Assembly: GCA_947448725.1 (NCBI GenBank)
Contig: CANFOM010000015.1
Span: 1-63,933, forward strand
Reading direction: 5' to 3'
DNA length: 63,933 nt
Source of the DNA: Bacteroidota bacterium
GTDB lineage: Bacteria > Bacteroidota > Bacteroidia > Chitinophagales > Chitinophagaceae
The notes under the pieces: model-generated
Databases searched by the model: none
What the model was told of the DNA's origin: nothing
The model's input: only the letters and a program-made list of their open reading frames with translations
Shown: in pieces, positions 55,803-63,933 of the stretch
How the letters are laid out: every line of letters starts with the position of its first letter
How positions within the stretch are numbered: the first letter of the stretch is position 1
Program-made: the position numbers and the translations under genes

Positions 55803-56564
55803 TTATTCAACGTGCATTTTAAAAGTTAACGCAGCATAATCTTCATAGGTCAAGTTCTCCGCTCTTTTGGTAAAAAGAGGATCCTGTAATTGTGCTGCAC
55901 TAAAATAAGGTTTTAATGGATTTCTCAACATTTTTCTTCTTTGTCCAAATGCCATTTTAACTATATGAAAAAATAGTTTTTCAGAAACGAATTTCGGAAA
56001 AACATCTTTACGGGTAAACTTTATTACACCACTCATTACTTTAGGGGGTGGCGTAAACGCTGTGGGAGGTACGTCAAATAAATAAGTGACGTCATAAAAA
56101 GCTTGGGTTAAAACACTTAAAATACCATAAGCTTTTGAATTGGGCTTGGCTGCAATACGTTCGGCTACTTCCTTTTGAAACATACCCACCATCATAGGTA
56201 CTTGCTCTTTCCATTCTAATATTTTAAAAACTATTTGTGTAGAAATATTGTAAGGGAAATTTCCTGCCACCACAAAATCATTTTCAAAAGGTATGGCAGC
56301 ATCTAAAATATCGGCTAATATTAATTTATCTTTTAATTCGGGATATTCGGAGCTTAAAAAAGCTACTTTTTCTCGGTCTAATTCAATGGCTTTAAACGAA
56401 ACAGTAGGAATGTCTTGGATATACTTAGTTAAAGCACCTGCTCCTGGACCTACTTCTAGTAATTGCTTAATTTCCTGTTGTAGCAATACCTCCTGAATAT
56501 CCTTACAAATTTGAGCATCATTCAAAAAATGTTGACCCAGCGACTTTTTTAGCGTGTATTGCAT
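55803..56564 (-). CDS. ksgA: 16S rRNA dimethyladenosine transferase
   Basis: A 253-residue methyltransferase dimethylating A1518/A1519 of 16S rRNA. SAM site LEVGPGAGALTKY (36-48), catalytic NFPY (102-105) in GNFPYNIS, and the C-terminal helical domain. N-terminus KKSLGQHFLND is diagnostic, so ATG 56564 is certain even though a TAACTTTG box lies only 4 nt upstream. Confidence 0.96.
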   Translation of the reverse strand: MQYTLKKSLGQHFLNDAQICKDIQEVLLQQEIKQLLEVGPGAGALTKYIQDIPTVSFKAIELDREKVAFLSSEYPELKDKLILADILDAAIPFENDFVVAGNFPYNISTQIVFKILEWKEQVPMMVGMFQKEVAERIAAKPNSKAYGILSVLTQAFYDVTYLFDVPPTAFTPPPKVMSGVIKFTRKDVFPKFVSEKLFFHIVKMAFGQRRKMLRNPLKPYFSAAQLQDPLFTKRAENLTYEDYAALTFKMHVE

Positions 56565-56568
56565 GAGG

Positions 56569-56576
56569 CAAAGTTA
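56569..56576 (-). promoter_or_regulatory. TAnnTTTG -7 box for ksgA
   Basis: TAACTTTG on the minus strand, 4 nt before a start codon that is fixed by the protein family. If the box is used, the start site must be at or just past the ATG. Confidence 0.5.
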
Positions 56577-56608
56577 GGTTTTTGTGCGTACTTTTACAGC
56601 CTAATCAA

Positions 56609-57706
56609 ATGGATATGAACCCAGACATCAGAAAACCAATAATAGGCTTTACCTGCGGCGATTTAAACGGCATTGGACTTGAATTAATCATCAAATCATT
56701 GTCAGATAACCGCTTGCTGGATTTTATTGTGCCTGTGGTTTTTGCTAATAATAAATCTATTAATTTTTATAGAAAAGGCTTGCCCGAATATGCCATTAAT
56801 TTTGCAGCTGCCACCGACCTTACTAAATTAAATACAAAGCAAGTAAACCTAGTCAATTGCTGGGAAGAAGAAGTAGCCATTACACCAGGAGAAATGACAG
56901 AACTGGGTGGAAAATATGCATTGATTTCATTAGAAGCTGCTGTAGCTGCTCTAAAAAATAAACAAATAGATGGTATCGTTACCGCCCCTATTCATAAAAA
57001 AAATATTCAATCCCCTAATTTTAATTTTAGTGGACATACTCCTTATTTACAACATGCATTTGGGAACACTGAAAATTTAATGTTACTCGTAGCAGAAAAT
57101 TTAAGAATGGCCTTGGTCACCGAACATGTAACCATACAGGAAGTAGGTAAGCATATTACTAAAGATAAAATAAAACAAAAGCTGGCTATTTTAAATAGTA
57201 GTTTAAAAAAAGATTTTGGCATTGATGCGCCTCGCATTGCTGTATTAGCTTTGAACCCACATGCGGGCGATGAAGGATTAATAGGCAAAGAAGAAATTGA
57301 AATTATAAAGCCTGCTATTAAAGAAAGCAAGCAACAAATGTTGGTGTATGGCCCTTATTCGGCAGATGCTTTTTTTGCAAGAGGTGCACATGAAAAATTT
57401 GATGGCGTATTAGCCATGTACCATGACCAAGGTTTAATTCCTTTTAAATCATTGGCTTTTGGAGAAGGTGTAAATTTTACCGCAGGACTACCTATTGTAA
57501 GAACCAGTCCAGACCACGGAACTGCCTTTGATATTGCAGGAAAAAATAAAGCAGATGCAGGTTCCTTTACGGCTAGCATTTTTGAATGTGCAAGAATTAT
57601 TCATGCAAGACAAGGTTATACCGATATGCGTTTGAATCCACTTAAAAAAATAAGTGCTAGAATGTTTGCTGGCGCGGTGGATGAAAGATTGTATGAAAAC
57701 GATTAA
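56609..57706 (+). CDS. pdxA: 4-hydroxythreonine-4-phosphate dehydrogenase
   Basis: A 365-residue enzyme of pyridoxal phosphate (vitamin B6) synthesis in the DXP-dependent route. All three metal-binding histidines are visible: SGHTPYL, NPHAGDEG and YHDQGL. N-terminal GFTCGDLNGIG fits. A TTG at 56582 is also in frame but precedes a TACTTTTA box (56589-56596); ATG 56609 or 56615 are the likely starts. It is divergent from ksgA, a pairing seen in several other bacteria. Confidence 0.93.
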   Translation: MDMNPDIRKPIIGFTCGDLNGIGLELIIKSLSDNRLLDFIVPVVFANNKSINFYRKGLPEYAINFAAATDLTKLNTKQVNLVNCWEEEVAITPGEMTELGGKYALISLEAAVAALKNKQIDGIVTAPIHKKNIQSPNFNFSGHTPYLQHAFGNTENLMLLVAENLRMALVTEHVTIQEVGKHITKDKIKQKLAILNSSLKKDFGIDAPRIAVLALNPHAGDEGLIGKEEIEIIKPAIKESKQQMLVYGPYSADAFFARGAHEKFDGVLAMYHDQGLIPFKSLAFGEGVNFTAGLPIVRTSPDHGTAFDIAGKNKADAGSFTASIFECARIIHARQGYTDMRLNPLKKISARMFAGAVDERLYEND

Positions 57707-57727
57707 ATATTGCTCGGTATTCCTATT

Positions 57728-58378
57728 TTAAAAAGGACATGTCCCCTTTAATTCTTCCAAAGATGATTTACCCCAACTTGGTAAAATAGCCTCTGGCGTT
57801 GATTTGTCTAATAATTGCTTTGCTTTGATTAAAATAGGTTTGCTATTTTCGCAGCCACCACCAAATATTTGAGGAATATTCATTTTTAAACTTGCTTCCA
57901 AAATATAAATTCTTGGATTATTGGAGTTAATTTTTTTAGCTTTTTCCAGAGGCTCATAAATACTTTTTTCATACTTAAGCCAGCGCAAATAGGGGCTAAC
58001 AGACATTTTAGCGGTTTGCGCCATACTTAAAGCACAATAATTTTCGTCATTTGTTTCTATACTTAATGACTTTTTAGCCCACAACAATGCTTTGTCTGCA
58101 TGCACATCCGCCCCATTTTTATTACTAAAACTTAAACGCGTATACAAGAGTGATAAATAATAGGCAGGTGTCCAGTCTTTGTTTTGGAGCATACTCTTTT
58201 CTATCTGTTCAAAACGAGTAATCAATTTTATATAGTCGTAATTTTTAGTAGCTGTATTAAACTCAGCCACTGCTGCTATAAAATCTTTATTCAAATTATT
58301 ATTCGTTTGAGAAAAAATGGGAGTGCTATTAAAAAAACTCCCCCAACCCATAAAAGCTAAAATAAAGTAAATACGCAT
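57728..58378 (-). CDS. Exported repeat-type (TPR-like) protein of unknown function
   Basis: A 216-residue protein with an N-terminal signal-like segment (YFILAFMGWGSFFNSTPIFSQ) and a helical body with TPR-like pairs (YYLSLLYTRLSFSNKNGADV, KALLWAKKSLSI, RIYILEASLKMNIPQIFGGG). I do not recognise the family. It is the last gene in an ABC/LolA-like operon, starting 10 nt after the previous stop, so it probably works with that export system in the periplasm. Confidence 0.7.
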   Translation of the reverse strand: MRIYFILAFMGWGSFFNSTPIFSQTNNNLNKDFIAAVAEFNTATKNYDYIKLITRFEQIEKSMLQNKDWTPAYYLSLLYTRLSFSNKNGADVHADKALLWAKKSLSIETNDENYCALSMAQTAKMSVSPYLRWLKYEKSIYEPLEKAKKINSNNPRIYILEASLKMNIPQIFGGGCENSKPILIKAKQLLDKSTPEAILPSWGKSSLEELKGTCPF

Positions 58379-58388
58379 AACACGCAAT

Positions 58389-59099
58389 TTAAAAAATAGT
58401 ATTCGGAACTCCTTTATTTATGGTATAATTATTATAAGTAATTTCGATAGTGCCCTTTTTATTTTTAAGGGCTTTTTGTTTTGCTGCAGGATCCTCATCT
58501 CCAAATTCTAAGGTAATGCCATTGGGTAATTTGTAATCTTTGGTATTAAAACTAAAAACAATTTTACTAGCTAAGCCATACTTTGCATAGTCGCCATATT
58601 GCATCGTAATTTCATAGCTGCCATTTTCCTTAGTGGTAGTAGCCGTTTTATACACCAACGCATCAATCGGATCAATCCATAAAGTAGAAATAACCCAGTC
58701 TAAATTATCATCTGTCGGAATTAGTTTTATGACCGTTAAATTTTTACCATTCAATAATTGTGTACCTCCAGCAATAGTGGTGTACTGCTTTGTATTCAAA
58801 AGCGTATTAATGGTAAGCGATACCCCTCCCCTTGGCAATAAAGAAATACCACCTTCTTTTTTTACTTTTAATAAGTTAGGTTTTTTAAAATATACTTTTA
58901 CTTTTCCTAAGGATGCCTTTATAAAAGAAACATCTGTTTTCATTACTCCTTCTGCTACATAATCATTGACCAAAGCTAATTTTTGAGCTACTTTCTCTAT
59001 CAAAGGATCGGTTTGAGCCAATGTGGTTAATGAAATGATCAAGCTTGAAATAAACCAACCGCCTACCACTACTATTTTTTTATAATTTTTAATATTCAT
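58389..59099 (-). CDS. LolA-like periplasmic outer-membrane lipoprotein carrier
   Basis: A 236-residue protein with a Sec signal (about 1-29, ending LAQ) and a LolA/LolB-like incomplete beta-barrel: VNDYVAEGVMKTDVSFIKASLGKVKVYFKKPNLLKVKKEGGIS, then strands ending EITMQYGDY and GLASKIVFSFN. It probably chaperones a hydrophobic ligand or lipoprotein across the periplasm. It starts 1 nt after the permease stop, so it is part of the operon. A LolA family name is a structural guess. Confidence 0.72.
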   Translation of the reverse strand: MNIKNYKKIVVVGGWFISSLIISLTTLAQTDPLIEKVAQKLALVNDYVAEGVMKTDVSFIKASLGKVKVYFKKPNLLKVKKEGGISLLPRGGVSLTINTLLNTKQYTTIAGGTQLLNGKNLTVIKLIPTDDNLDWVISTLWIDPIDALVYKTATTTKENGSYEITMQYGDYAKYGLASKIVFSFNTKDYKLPNGITLEFGDEDPAAKQKALKNKKGTIEITYNNYTINKGVPNTIF

Positions 59100-59100
59100 C

Positions 59101-59976
59101 TTAACTAAGGATATCTTTTTTCTTAATAATTATGATAGACGCACTTACAAATAAAATAATATGCAAGCTTAATACAATTAAAGATGTTTTTATTTTAGGT
59201 ATATTTAAAACACTTCCTGTAATAGCTTCATTATTGGCATTTACTTTTATATCAAAAAATTCTTTCCAATTATTCATATGTGTGGTAAACAAATAAGGCT
59301 TAATGACAGTAAACAATGGGATATTTAAAGTACTTAGGATGGTAAAAAACACAATGGCACTCATGGTGCCTACAATGGGCCCAATAGAGTTATTAGCCAT
59401 ACTAGACATCAAAAAACCAAGACTAGTAACCGTTAATAAGGAAAAACTAGCAAATACAAAAGCGCCCACATAGCGCCACAAAACATCGTTTTGTTGGATG
59501 AGCACCACATAGTTCGATTTCATTAAAAATAAATCATCGGTGCCAAACACCCACATACTTACAAATAGTGCTAAAAAGGCCAACCAAATTAAAAGTAAAA
59601 TAGTATACACACTGGCTGCAATAAATTTTGCCAATACCCAATGGGTTCTACTATATGGCGTACTAAATAACAAACGAAGCGTGCCTAAATTGGCTTCTCC
59701 CGAAATCATATCAGCGGCTATCAATGCCACCAACAAAGGCACATGCACCAATAACAATTGCAATAAAATATAGCAAATTAAATAGCCATTTAACACTTTA
59801 CCATCAACGGTTAAGGTATCATTAATATCCTTCATTAAAAAAGCTGCATAGGAATTGCCATCAATTTTCAAACCCAATTGTATGACCACAATGAGCGCAG
59901 CAATAGCTCCAAAAGCAATATAAGTTCTTGGACGTCTAAATATTTTATACAATTCAACATTAATCAGTGACCACAT
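59101..59976 (-). CDS. ABC transporter permease
   Basis: A 291-residue integral membrane protein of the ABC-2 type, about six transmembrane segments, with the N-terminal LINVELYKIFRRPRTYIAFG coupling-type segment characteristic of ABC-2 permeases. Starts 2 nt after the ATPase stop. With the ATPase it likely exports a lipid, peptide or polymer; the substrate is unknown. Confidence 0.87.
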   Translation of the reverse strand: MWSLINVELYKIFRRPRTYIAFGAIAALIVVIQLGLKIDGNSYAAFLMKDINDTLTVDGKVLNGYLICYILLQLLLVHVPLLVALIAADMISGEANLGTLRLLFSTPYSRTHWVLAKFIAASVYTILLLIWLAFLALFVSMWVFGTDDLFLMKSNYVVLIQQNDVLWRYVGAFVFASFSLLTVTSLGFLMSSMANNSIGPIVGTMSAIVFFTILSTLNIPLFTVIKPYLFTTHMNNWKEFFDIKVNANNEAITGSVLNIPKIKTSLIVLSLHIILFVSASIIIIKKKDILS

Positions 59977-59978
59977 AT

Positions 59979-60884
59979 TTAAGCGTTTGATGTGATTTGT
60001 AAAAAATAATCTTCCAAAGAATTCTTGGTTTCAATACCTAGCAAGGATACCCCTGCTTTGATAAGTGATTCGTTGAGTAAGGGGATTTCATAGGTGGGGA
60101 TTTTCAAAAAAATACCTTCCTTTCTGGGCAACAAATAATTGCTAAAACTCCCTGCCACTATCACTTGTAGCGTACCTGCATCGTCCATGGTTTTTATTTG
60201 CACGATCCTCTTTTGCGGATCTAATAATTCTTTGGTCACGCCTTCAACCATCTTTTTTCCTTGATGTATGATTAATATTTGATTGGCCACTTGTTCTATT
60301 TCCGAGAGCAAATGAGAGGAAACAAAAACCGTCTTCCCTTCTTCTTTCGCTAATTTTTTTATTAATTCTCTAATATCGGCAATGCCTTGTGGATCTAGTC
60401 CATTGGTGGGCTCATCTAATATAATTAAACTCGGATTGTGCACTAAAGCAATGGCTATGCCCAATCTTTGCTTCATCCCTAAAGAGAAAGTTTGTACTTT
60501 ATCATTGGCGCGATTGGCCAAGCCAACTTTTACAAGGGTTTCATCAATGGCATTAGCAGTTATTTTTTGTTTTCGCACTTTTGCAAATAATTGCAAATGT
60601 TCTTTGGCACTTAAATAAGGATATAAATCGGGCCTTTCTATAATGGCACCTACCTGCTCTAAAATGGCTGCTCTATTTTTTTCTATAGATTGTCCGAAAA
60701 TTTCTATACTTCCGCTACTCGGATGAATCAAGGAAAGCAACATACGTATAGTGGTGCTTTTACCTGAGCCGTTTTGACCTAAAAAGCCAAAAACCTGCCC
60801 AGTCTGCACCTCAAAACTTAGGTCATCCACCGCCTTCAGGCTTCCAAAATGCTTGCTGATATGTTGTACTTTAATCACCGACAT
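59979..60884 (-). CDS. ABC transporter ATP-binding protein
   Basis: A 301-residue ATPase with Walker A GQNGSGKST, the signature FSLGMKQRLG and Walker B LIILDEPTNGLDP. The C-terminal ~80 residues are the extension typical of the ABC-2 (drug/lipid export) branch. It is the first gene of a minus-strand unit: ATPase, permease, LolA-like and TPR-like proteins. A terminator separates it from atpA upstream. Confidence 0.92.
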   Translation of the reverse strand: MSVIKVQHISKHFGSLKAVDDLSFEVQTGQVFGFLGQNGSGKSTTIRMLLSLIHPSSGSIEIFGQSIEKNRAAILEQVGAIIERPDLYPYLSAKEHLQLFAKVRKQKITANAIDETLVKVGLANRANDKVQTFSLGMKQRLGIAIALVHNPSLIILDEPTNGLDPQGIADIRELIKKLAKEEGKTVFVSSHLLSEIEQVANQILIIHQGKKMVEGVTKELLDPQKRIVQIKTMDDAGTLQVIVAGSFSNYLLPRKEGIFLKIPTYEIPLLNESLIKAGVSLLGIETKNSLEDYFLQITSNA

Positions 60885-60897
60885 ACCCTAATAACAA

Positions 60898-60924
60898 AAA
60901 ACCCCGAACATAGTTCGGGGTTTT
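60898..60924 (-). terminator. Terminator of the atp operon (bidirectional)
   Basis: A perfect 12-bp stem, AAAACCCCGAAC with GTTCGGGGTTTT, surrounds an ATA loop; the minus strand continues in T. It stops atpA transcription 22 nt past the gene. Confidence 0.92.
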
Positions 60925-60945
60925 ACTATAAAATAAAGCTTATTA

Positions 60946-62523
60946 CTATTTGTATTGAGGTATAATGCTATTGGCTAAATCTACCATTTGCTTTATTCCG
61001 TCTTCTGGTAAATTTCCTTTTTTAAACTCGGCTAAAACGTTCGGCAATTTGTTACTCATCTCTAATAAGAAATGGGCTTCAAATTCTTTTACCTTACGAA
61101 CTGCTACCTCTTTCAATAACCCATTGGTACCTAAGTAAATAATGGCTACTTGTTTCTCTACAGAGAATGGACTGTATTGAGCTTGTTTTAATATTTCCAC
61201 GTTTCTAGCTCCTTTATCAATAACTGATTTAGTAGCAGCGTCTAAGTCACCACCAAATTTAGAGAACGCCTCTAACTCACGGTACAAAGCTTGATCCAAT
61301 TTTAAAGTACCTGATACTTTTTTCATGGATTTGATTTGCGCATTACCACCCACACGACTCACAGAAATACCTACGTTAATCGCTGGACGAATACCTGCGT
61401 TAAACAAGTTACCCTCTAAGAATATTTGTCCGTCGGTAATAGAAATTACGTTGGTAGGAATATAAGCAGAAACGTCACCCGCTTGTGTTTCAATAATTGG
61501 CAAGGCAGTTAAAGATCCACCACCTTTTACTAAATGCTTAATAGAAGCTGGTAAATCATTCATGTCTTTTGCTACATCATCATTGGCAATTACTTTTGCA
61601 GCACGCTCTAATAAACGACTGTGCAAATAGAATACATCACCTGGATAAGCCTCACGTCCTGGAGGGCGACGTAACAATAATGAAACCTCACGATAGGCCA
61701 CCGCTTGTTTAGATAAGTCATCATAAACAATTAATGCTGGACGACCTGTATCACGGAAAAATTCTCCAATCGCTGCACCCGCAAAAGGAGCATAGAATTG
61801 TAATGGAGCAGGATCTGCAGCAGGTGCTGCAACTATTGTTGTATAGGCCATAGCCCCATTGTCTTCTAATGTTTTCATTACACCCGCAATCGTAGATGCT
61901 TTTTGTCCAATCGCTACATAGATACAGTATACTGGTTTGCCAGCATCATAAAATTCTTTTTGATTGATAATAGTATCAACACAAATAGCTGTTTTACCTG
62001 TTTGACGATCTCCAATAACTAACTCACGTTGACCACGTCCAATAGGAATCATCGCATCAATCGCTTTGATACCTGTTTGTAATGGTTCTTTTACTGGCTC
62101 ACGGAAAATTACCCCTGGCGCTTTACGCTCCAATGGCATTTCATACAATTCGCCTTTTACAGGACCTTTGCCATCTATAGGCTCGCCTAATGTATTAATA
62201 ACACGACCTACTAAGCCTTCTCCTACTTTAATAGAAGCAATCTCACCAGTTCTTTTTACTTTATTACCTTCTTTGATGCCTTTGCTATCCCCCATCAAAA
62301 CCACACCCACATTGTCTTCTTCTAAGTTGAGTGCAATAGCTTTGGTACCATTTTCAAATTCCACTAACTCACCACTTCTTACGCCATTTAAACCGTAAAC
62401 ACGGGCAATACCATCACCCACTTGCAATACAGTTCCTACTTCTTCTAAATCAGCAGAGGCATTAAAATTGCTTAGTTGTTGTCTAAGAATTGCTGAAATT
62501 TCATCTGGTTTTATGTCCGCCAT
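60946..62523 (-). CDS. atpA: ATP synthase F1 subunit alpha
   Basis: A 525-residue regulatory subunit of F1. Walker A GDRQTGKT, the alpha-type [13 protein letters not shown] segment ([11 protein letters not shown]), the [21 protein letters not shown] stretch and the arginine-finger region [11 protein letters not shown] are all present. Only alpha lies downstream of atpH; a terminator follows directly instead of atpG. ATG 62523 gives the usual [13 protein letters not shown]. Confidence 0.97.
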   Translation of the reverse strand: MADIKPDEISAILRQQLSNFNASADLEEVGTVLQVGDGIARVYGLNGVRSGELVEFENGTKAIALNLEEDNVGVVLMGDSKGIKEGNKVKRTGEIASIKVGEGLVGRVINTLGEPIDGKGPVKGELYEMPLERKAPGVIFREPVKEPLQTGIKAIDAMIPIGRGQRELVIGDRQTGKTAICVDTIINQKEFYDAGKPVYCIYVAIGQKASTIAGVMKTLEDNGAMAYTTIVAAPAADPAPLQFYAPFAGAAIGEFFRDTGRPALIVYDDLSKQAVAYREVSLLLRRPPGREAYPGDVFYLHSRLLERAAKVIANDDVAKDMNDLPASIKHLVKGGGSLTALPIIETQAGDVSAYIPTNVISITDGQIFLEGNLFNAGIRPAINVGISVSRVGGNAQIKSMKKVSGTLKLDQALYRELEAFSKFGGDLDAATKSVIDKGARNVEILKQAQYSPFSVEKQVAIIYLGTNGLLKEVAVRKVKEFEAHFLLEMSNKLPNVLAEFKKGNLPEDGIKQMVDLANSIIPQYK

Positions 62524-62549
62524 AATAGTCTATTTTAATGTATGATTAT

Positions 62550-63110
62550 TTATATTTTATTAATGTACTCGTTATTCAAAAATTGTTTTTTAATATCTTT
62601 TAAATCTCTGGCAATACTAGCGTCAACTAAATTATTATTAAACTCTAAAATAAAACCGCCAATTAATTTATCATCAGTCTTTGTAGTAAGTTCGACTGTT
62701 GCAAAACTTGTTTCTGATTTTACTTTATCTTCTATTGACTTCTTTAATTCATCACTTACTGCCACTGCCGTTGTTAAAGTAACTTGATGAATGCCTTTGA
62801 TGGTATTGTACTGCTCTATAAAAGCGCTAGCCATTTCGGGCAATTCGTTTTCACGACCTTTTTTTACCAATAACACCATAAAGGAGCTCGATAATAACCC
62901 TACTTTGTTTTTAAAAACCTCGGCAAGGATGCTATTTTTTTGGTCTGCTTTAATAATAGGACTGCGCAATACATTTACTAATTCACTACTCGCTTGGCAA
63001 ACCGCATGCAAATATTTCATATCCGCATATACCGCTTCCAATTGACCTTGCTCTGTAGCTAAATCCAATAAACTTTTTGCGTACCTACCTGCTAAACGTG
63101 CGTTGGCCAT
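62550..63110 (-). CDS. atpH: ATP synthase F1 subunit delta
   Basis: A 186-residue OSCP-type subunit linking F1 to the peripheral stalk. N-terminus ARLAGRYAKSLLDLATEQ and C-terminal DKLIGGFILEFNNNLVDASIARDLK are diagnostic. It lies between atpF and atpA, the normal order. Confidence 0.95.
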   Translation of the reverse strand: MANARLAGRYAKSLLDLATEQGQLEAVYADMKYLHAVCQASSELVNVLRSPIIKADQKNSILAEVFKNKVGLLSSSFMVLLVKKGRENELPEMASAFIEQYNTIKGIHQVTLTTAVAVSDELKKSIEDKVKSETSFATVELTTKTDDKLIGGFILEFNNNLVDASIARDLKDIKKQFLNNEYINKI

Positions 63111-63120
63111 TTCTTTCTAT

Positions 63121-63630
63121 TTAATTTAACTTAACTCCGTCTGCTAATTGTTGAATATACTTTTCTTGCTCTGCTTTATTAGCCAATTCTTTGCGCAATA
63201 CTTTTTCTGCCACTTCTACGACCAAAGAACCTACTTGATTCTTCACTTCGGTCAAAGCTGCGTTTTTTTGTTGCGTAATAGCTACTTGCGCATCCGCCAC
63301 AATTCTTTCGTATTCAGCTTTTGCTTTGTCTTTTGCTTCTGCTACCATTTTCTCAGAAGCTTCTTTGGCTTCTTTAATTAAGGTGGCTCTTTCTTCACGC
63401 GCTTTAGCTAATAATGCTTCGTTCTCATTTTGCATAGCAGACAAGTCTGCTTTCATTTGGTTCGCTTTTGCCAAAGAATCCTCGATACCTTTTTCTCTAT
63501 CAGAGATGGCTTTTAACATAGGCTTCCATGCAAACTTTCCCAAAACAACTAATAGTCCAATAAAGGCAACGGTATTCCAAAATACCAATCCGATATCTGG
63601 CAACACCAATGGGTTTATTTCTAACAACAT
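63121..63630 (-). CDS. atpF: ATP synthase F0 subunit b
   Basis: A 169-residue peripheral-stalk subunit: one N-terminal transmembrane helix (about 12-30, PDIGLVFWNTVAFIGLLVVL), then a long charged coiled coil (AKANQMKADLSAMQNENEAL onward). The b-type length and position between atpE and atpH are conclusive. Confidence 0.95.
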   Translation of the reverse strand: MLLEINPLVLPDIGLVFWNTVAFIGLLVVLGKFAWKPMLKAISDREKGIEDSLAKANQMKADLSAMQNENEALLAKAREERATLIKEAKEASEKMVAEAKDKAKAEYERIVADAQVAITQQKNAALTEVKNQVGSLVVEVAEKVLRKELANKAEQEKYIQQLADGVKLN

Positions 63631-63741
63631 AGTCCTTAATTTATCTTAATGATTTAAAATCTTTTGTTCTTTCTTTTTAAAAATTATAGGCCCTTCGCCC
63701 TGTGCTAGGGCCTATAATACTTTTGGAAATCTTTTGATAGA

Positions 63742-63933
<192 letters not shown>

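Overview
The window looks like chromosomal core DNA from a member of the Bacteroidota, most likely a Chitinophagaceae-type genome. It is AT-rich and almost free of mobile DNA. Sequence evidence for this placement: a fused LpxC-FabZ protein, a secreted subtilase with a type IX secretion (T9SS) C-terminal tail, a short RecQ with its zinc cysteines at the C-terminus, the ftsX-DUF3098-uppP order, weak or absent Shine-Dalgarno sites, and many promoter boxes of the form TAnnTTTG, the Bacteroidota -7 element.

Layout. 1-6.1 kb: tRNA-Ser(GGA), then tatD and a NodB-type deacetylase (minus), then gltX, a stand-alone B12-binding mutase subunit, a crotonase and fumC (plus). 6.2-15.4 kb: an amidohydrolase lipoprotein and an AraC regulator (minus), gyrB and a 68-residue protein with its own terminator (plus), mfd and a small lipoprotein (minus). 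15.5-24.8 kb: a 1272-residue T9SS subtilase and an FNR-like reductase (plus), dtd-mazG-glyS (minus), a Wzx/MATE flippase, msrC and tRNA-Leu(UAG). 24.9-29.4 kb: tig, two unlike clpP genes, clpX and a 49-residue ORF. 29.4-36.8 kb: an HhH protein, a PhnP-like hydrolase and a small conserved protein (minus), then HD hydrolase, lpxD, lpxC-fabZ, lpxA and an ABC ATPase (plus), a lipid A block. 36.8-43.2 kb: tsaE-ald (minus), copA, recQ and an OmpR-type regulator (plus). 43.2-47.1 kb: leuS-ruvB (minus). 47.2-51.5 kb: ftsX, DUF3098, uppP, a UMF1/MFS transporter and an MBL hydrolase (plus). 51.5-57.7 kb: DUF3108, a flippase-like membrane protein, ruvC, HIT, greA, a 2-hydroxyacid dehydrogenase, ksgA and pdxA. 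57.7-60.9 kb: a four-gene ABC/LolA-like/repeat-protein operon (minus). 60.9-63.9 kb: atpA, atpH, atpF and a partial atpE (minus).

Working together: tig-clpP-clpP-clpX is a folding and proteolysis cluster. lpxD-lpxC/fabZ-lpxA covers early lipid A synthesis. ftsX and uppP serve the cell envelope and division. atpE-F-H-A encode F0 plus part of F1. No CRISPR array, integrase, transposase, prophage or obvious defence system was found.

The most interesting signals are at the regulatory level. TAnnTTTG boxes lie only 3-6 nt from several start codons, which suggests leaderless or nearly leaderless mRNAs and explains several misleading TTG start candidates. A probable family of palindromic elements with a related GARCGARC...AGCGA core sits between convergent genes. 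Intrinsic terminators share a CCCGAGC-type apex. At the protein level, the tandem ClpP pair, the orphan B12 subunit, the cysteine-poor ribbon-like 68-residue protein and the ABC/LolA-like operon deserve follow-up. I did not find a clear, wholly new multi-gene system.
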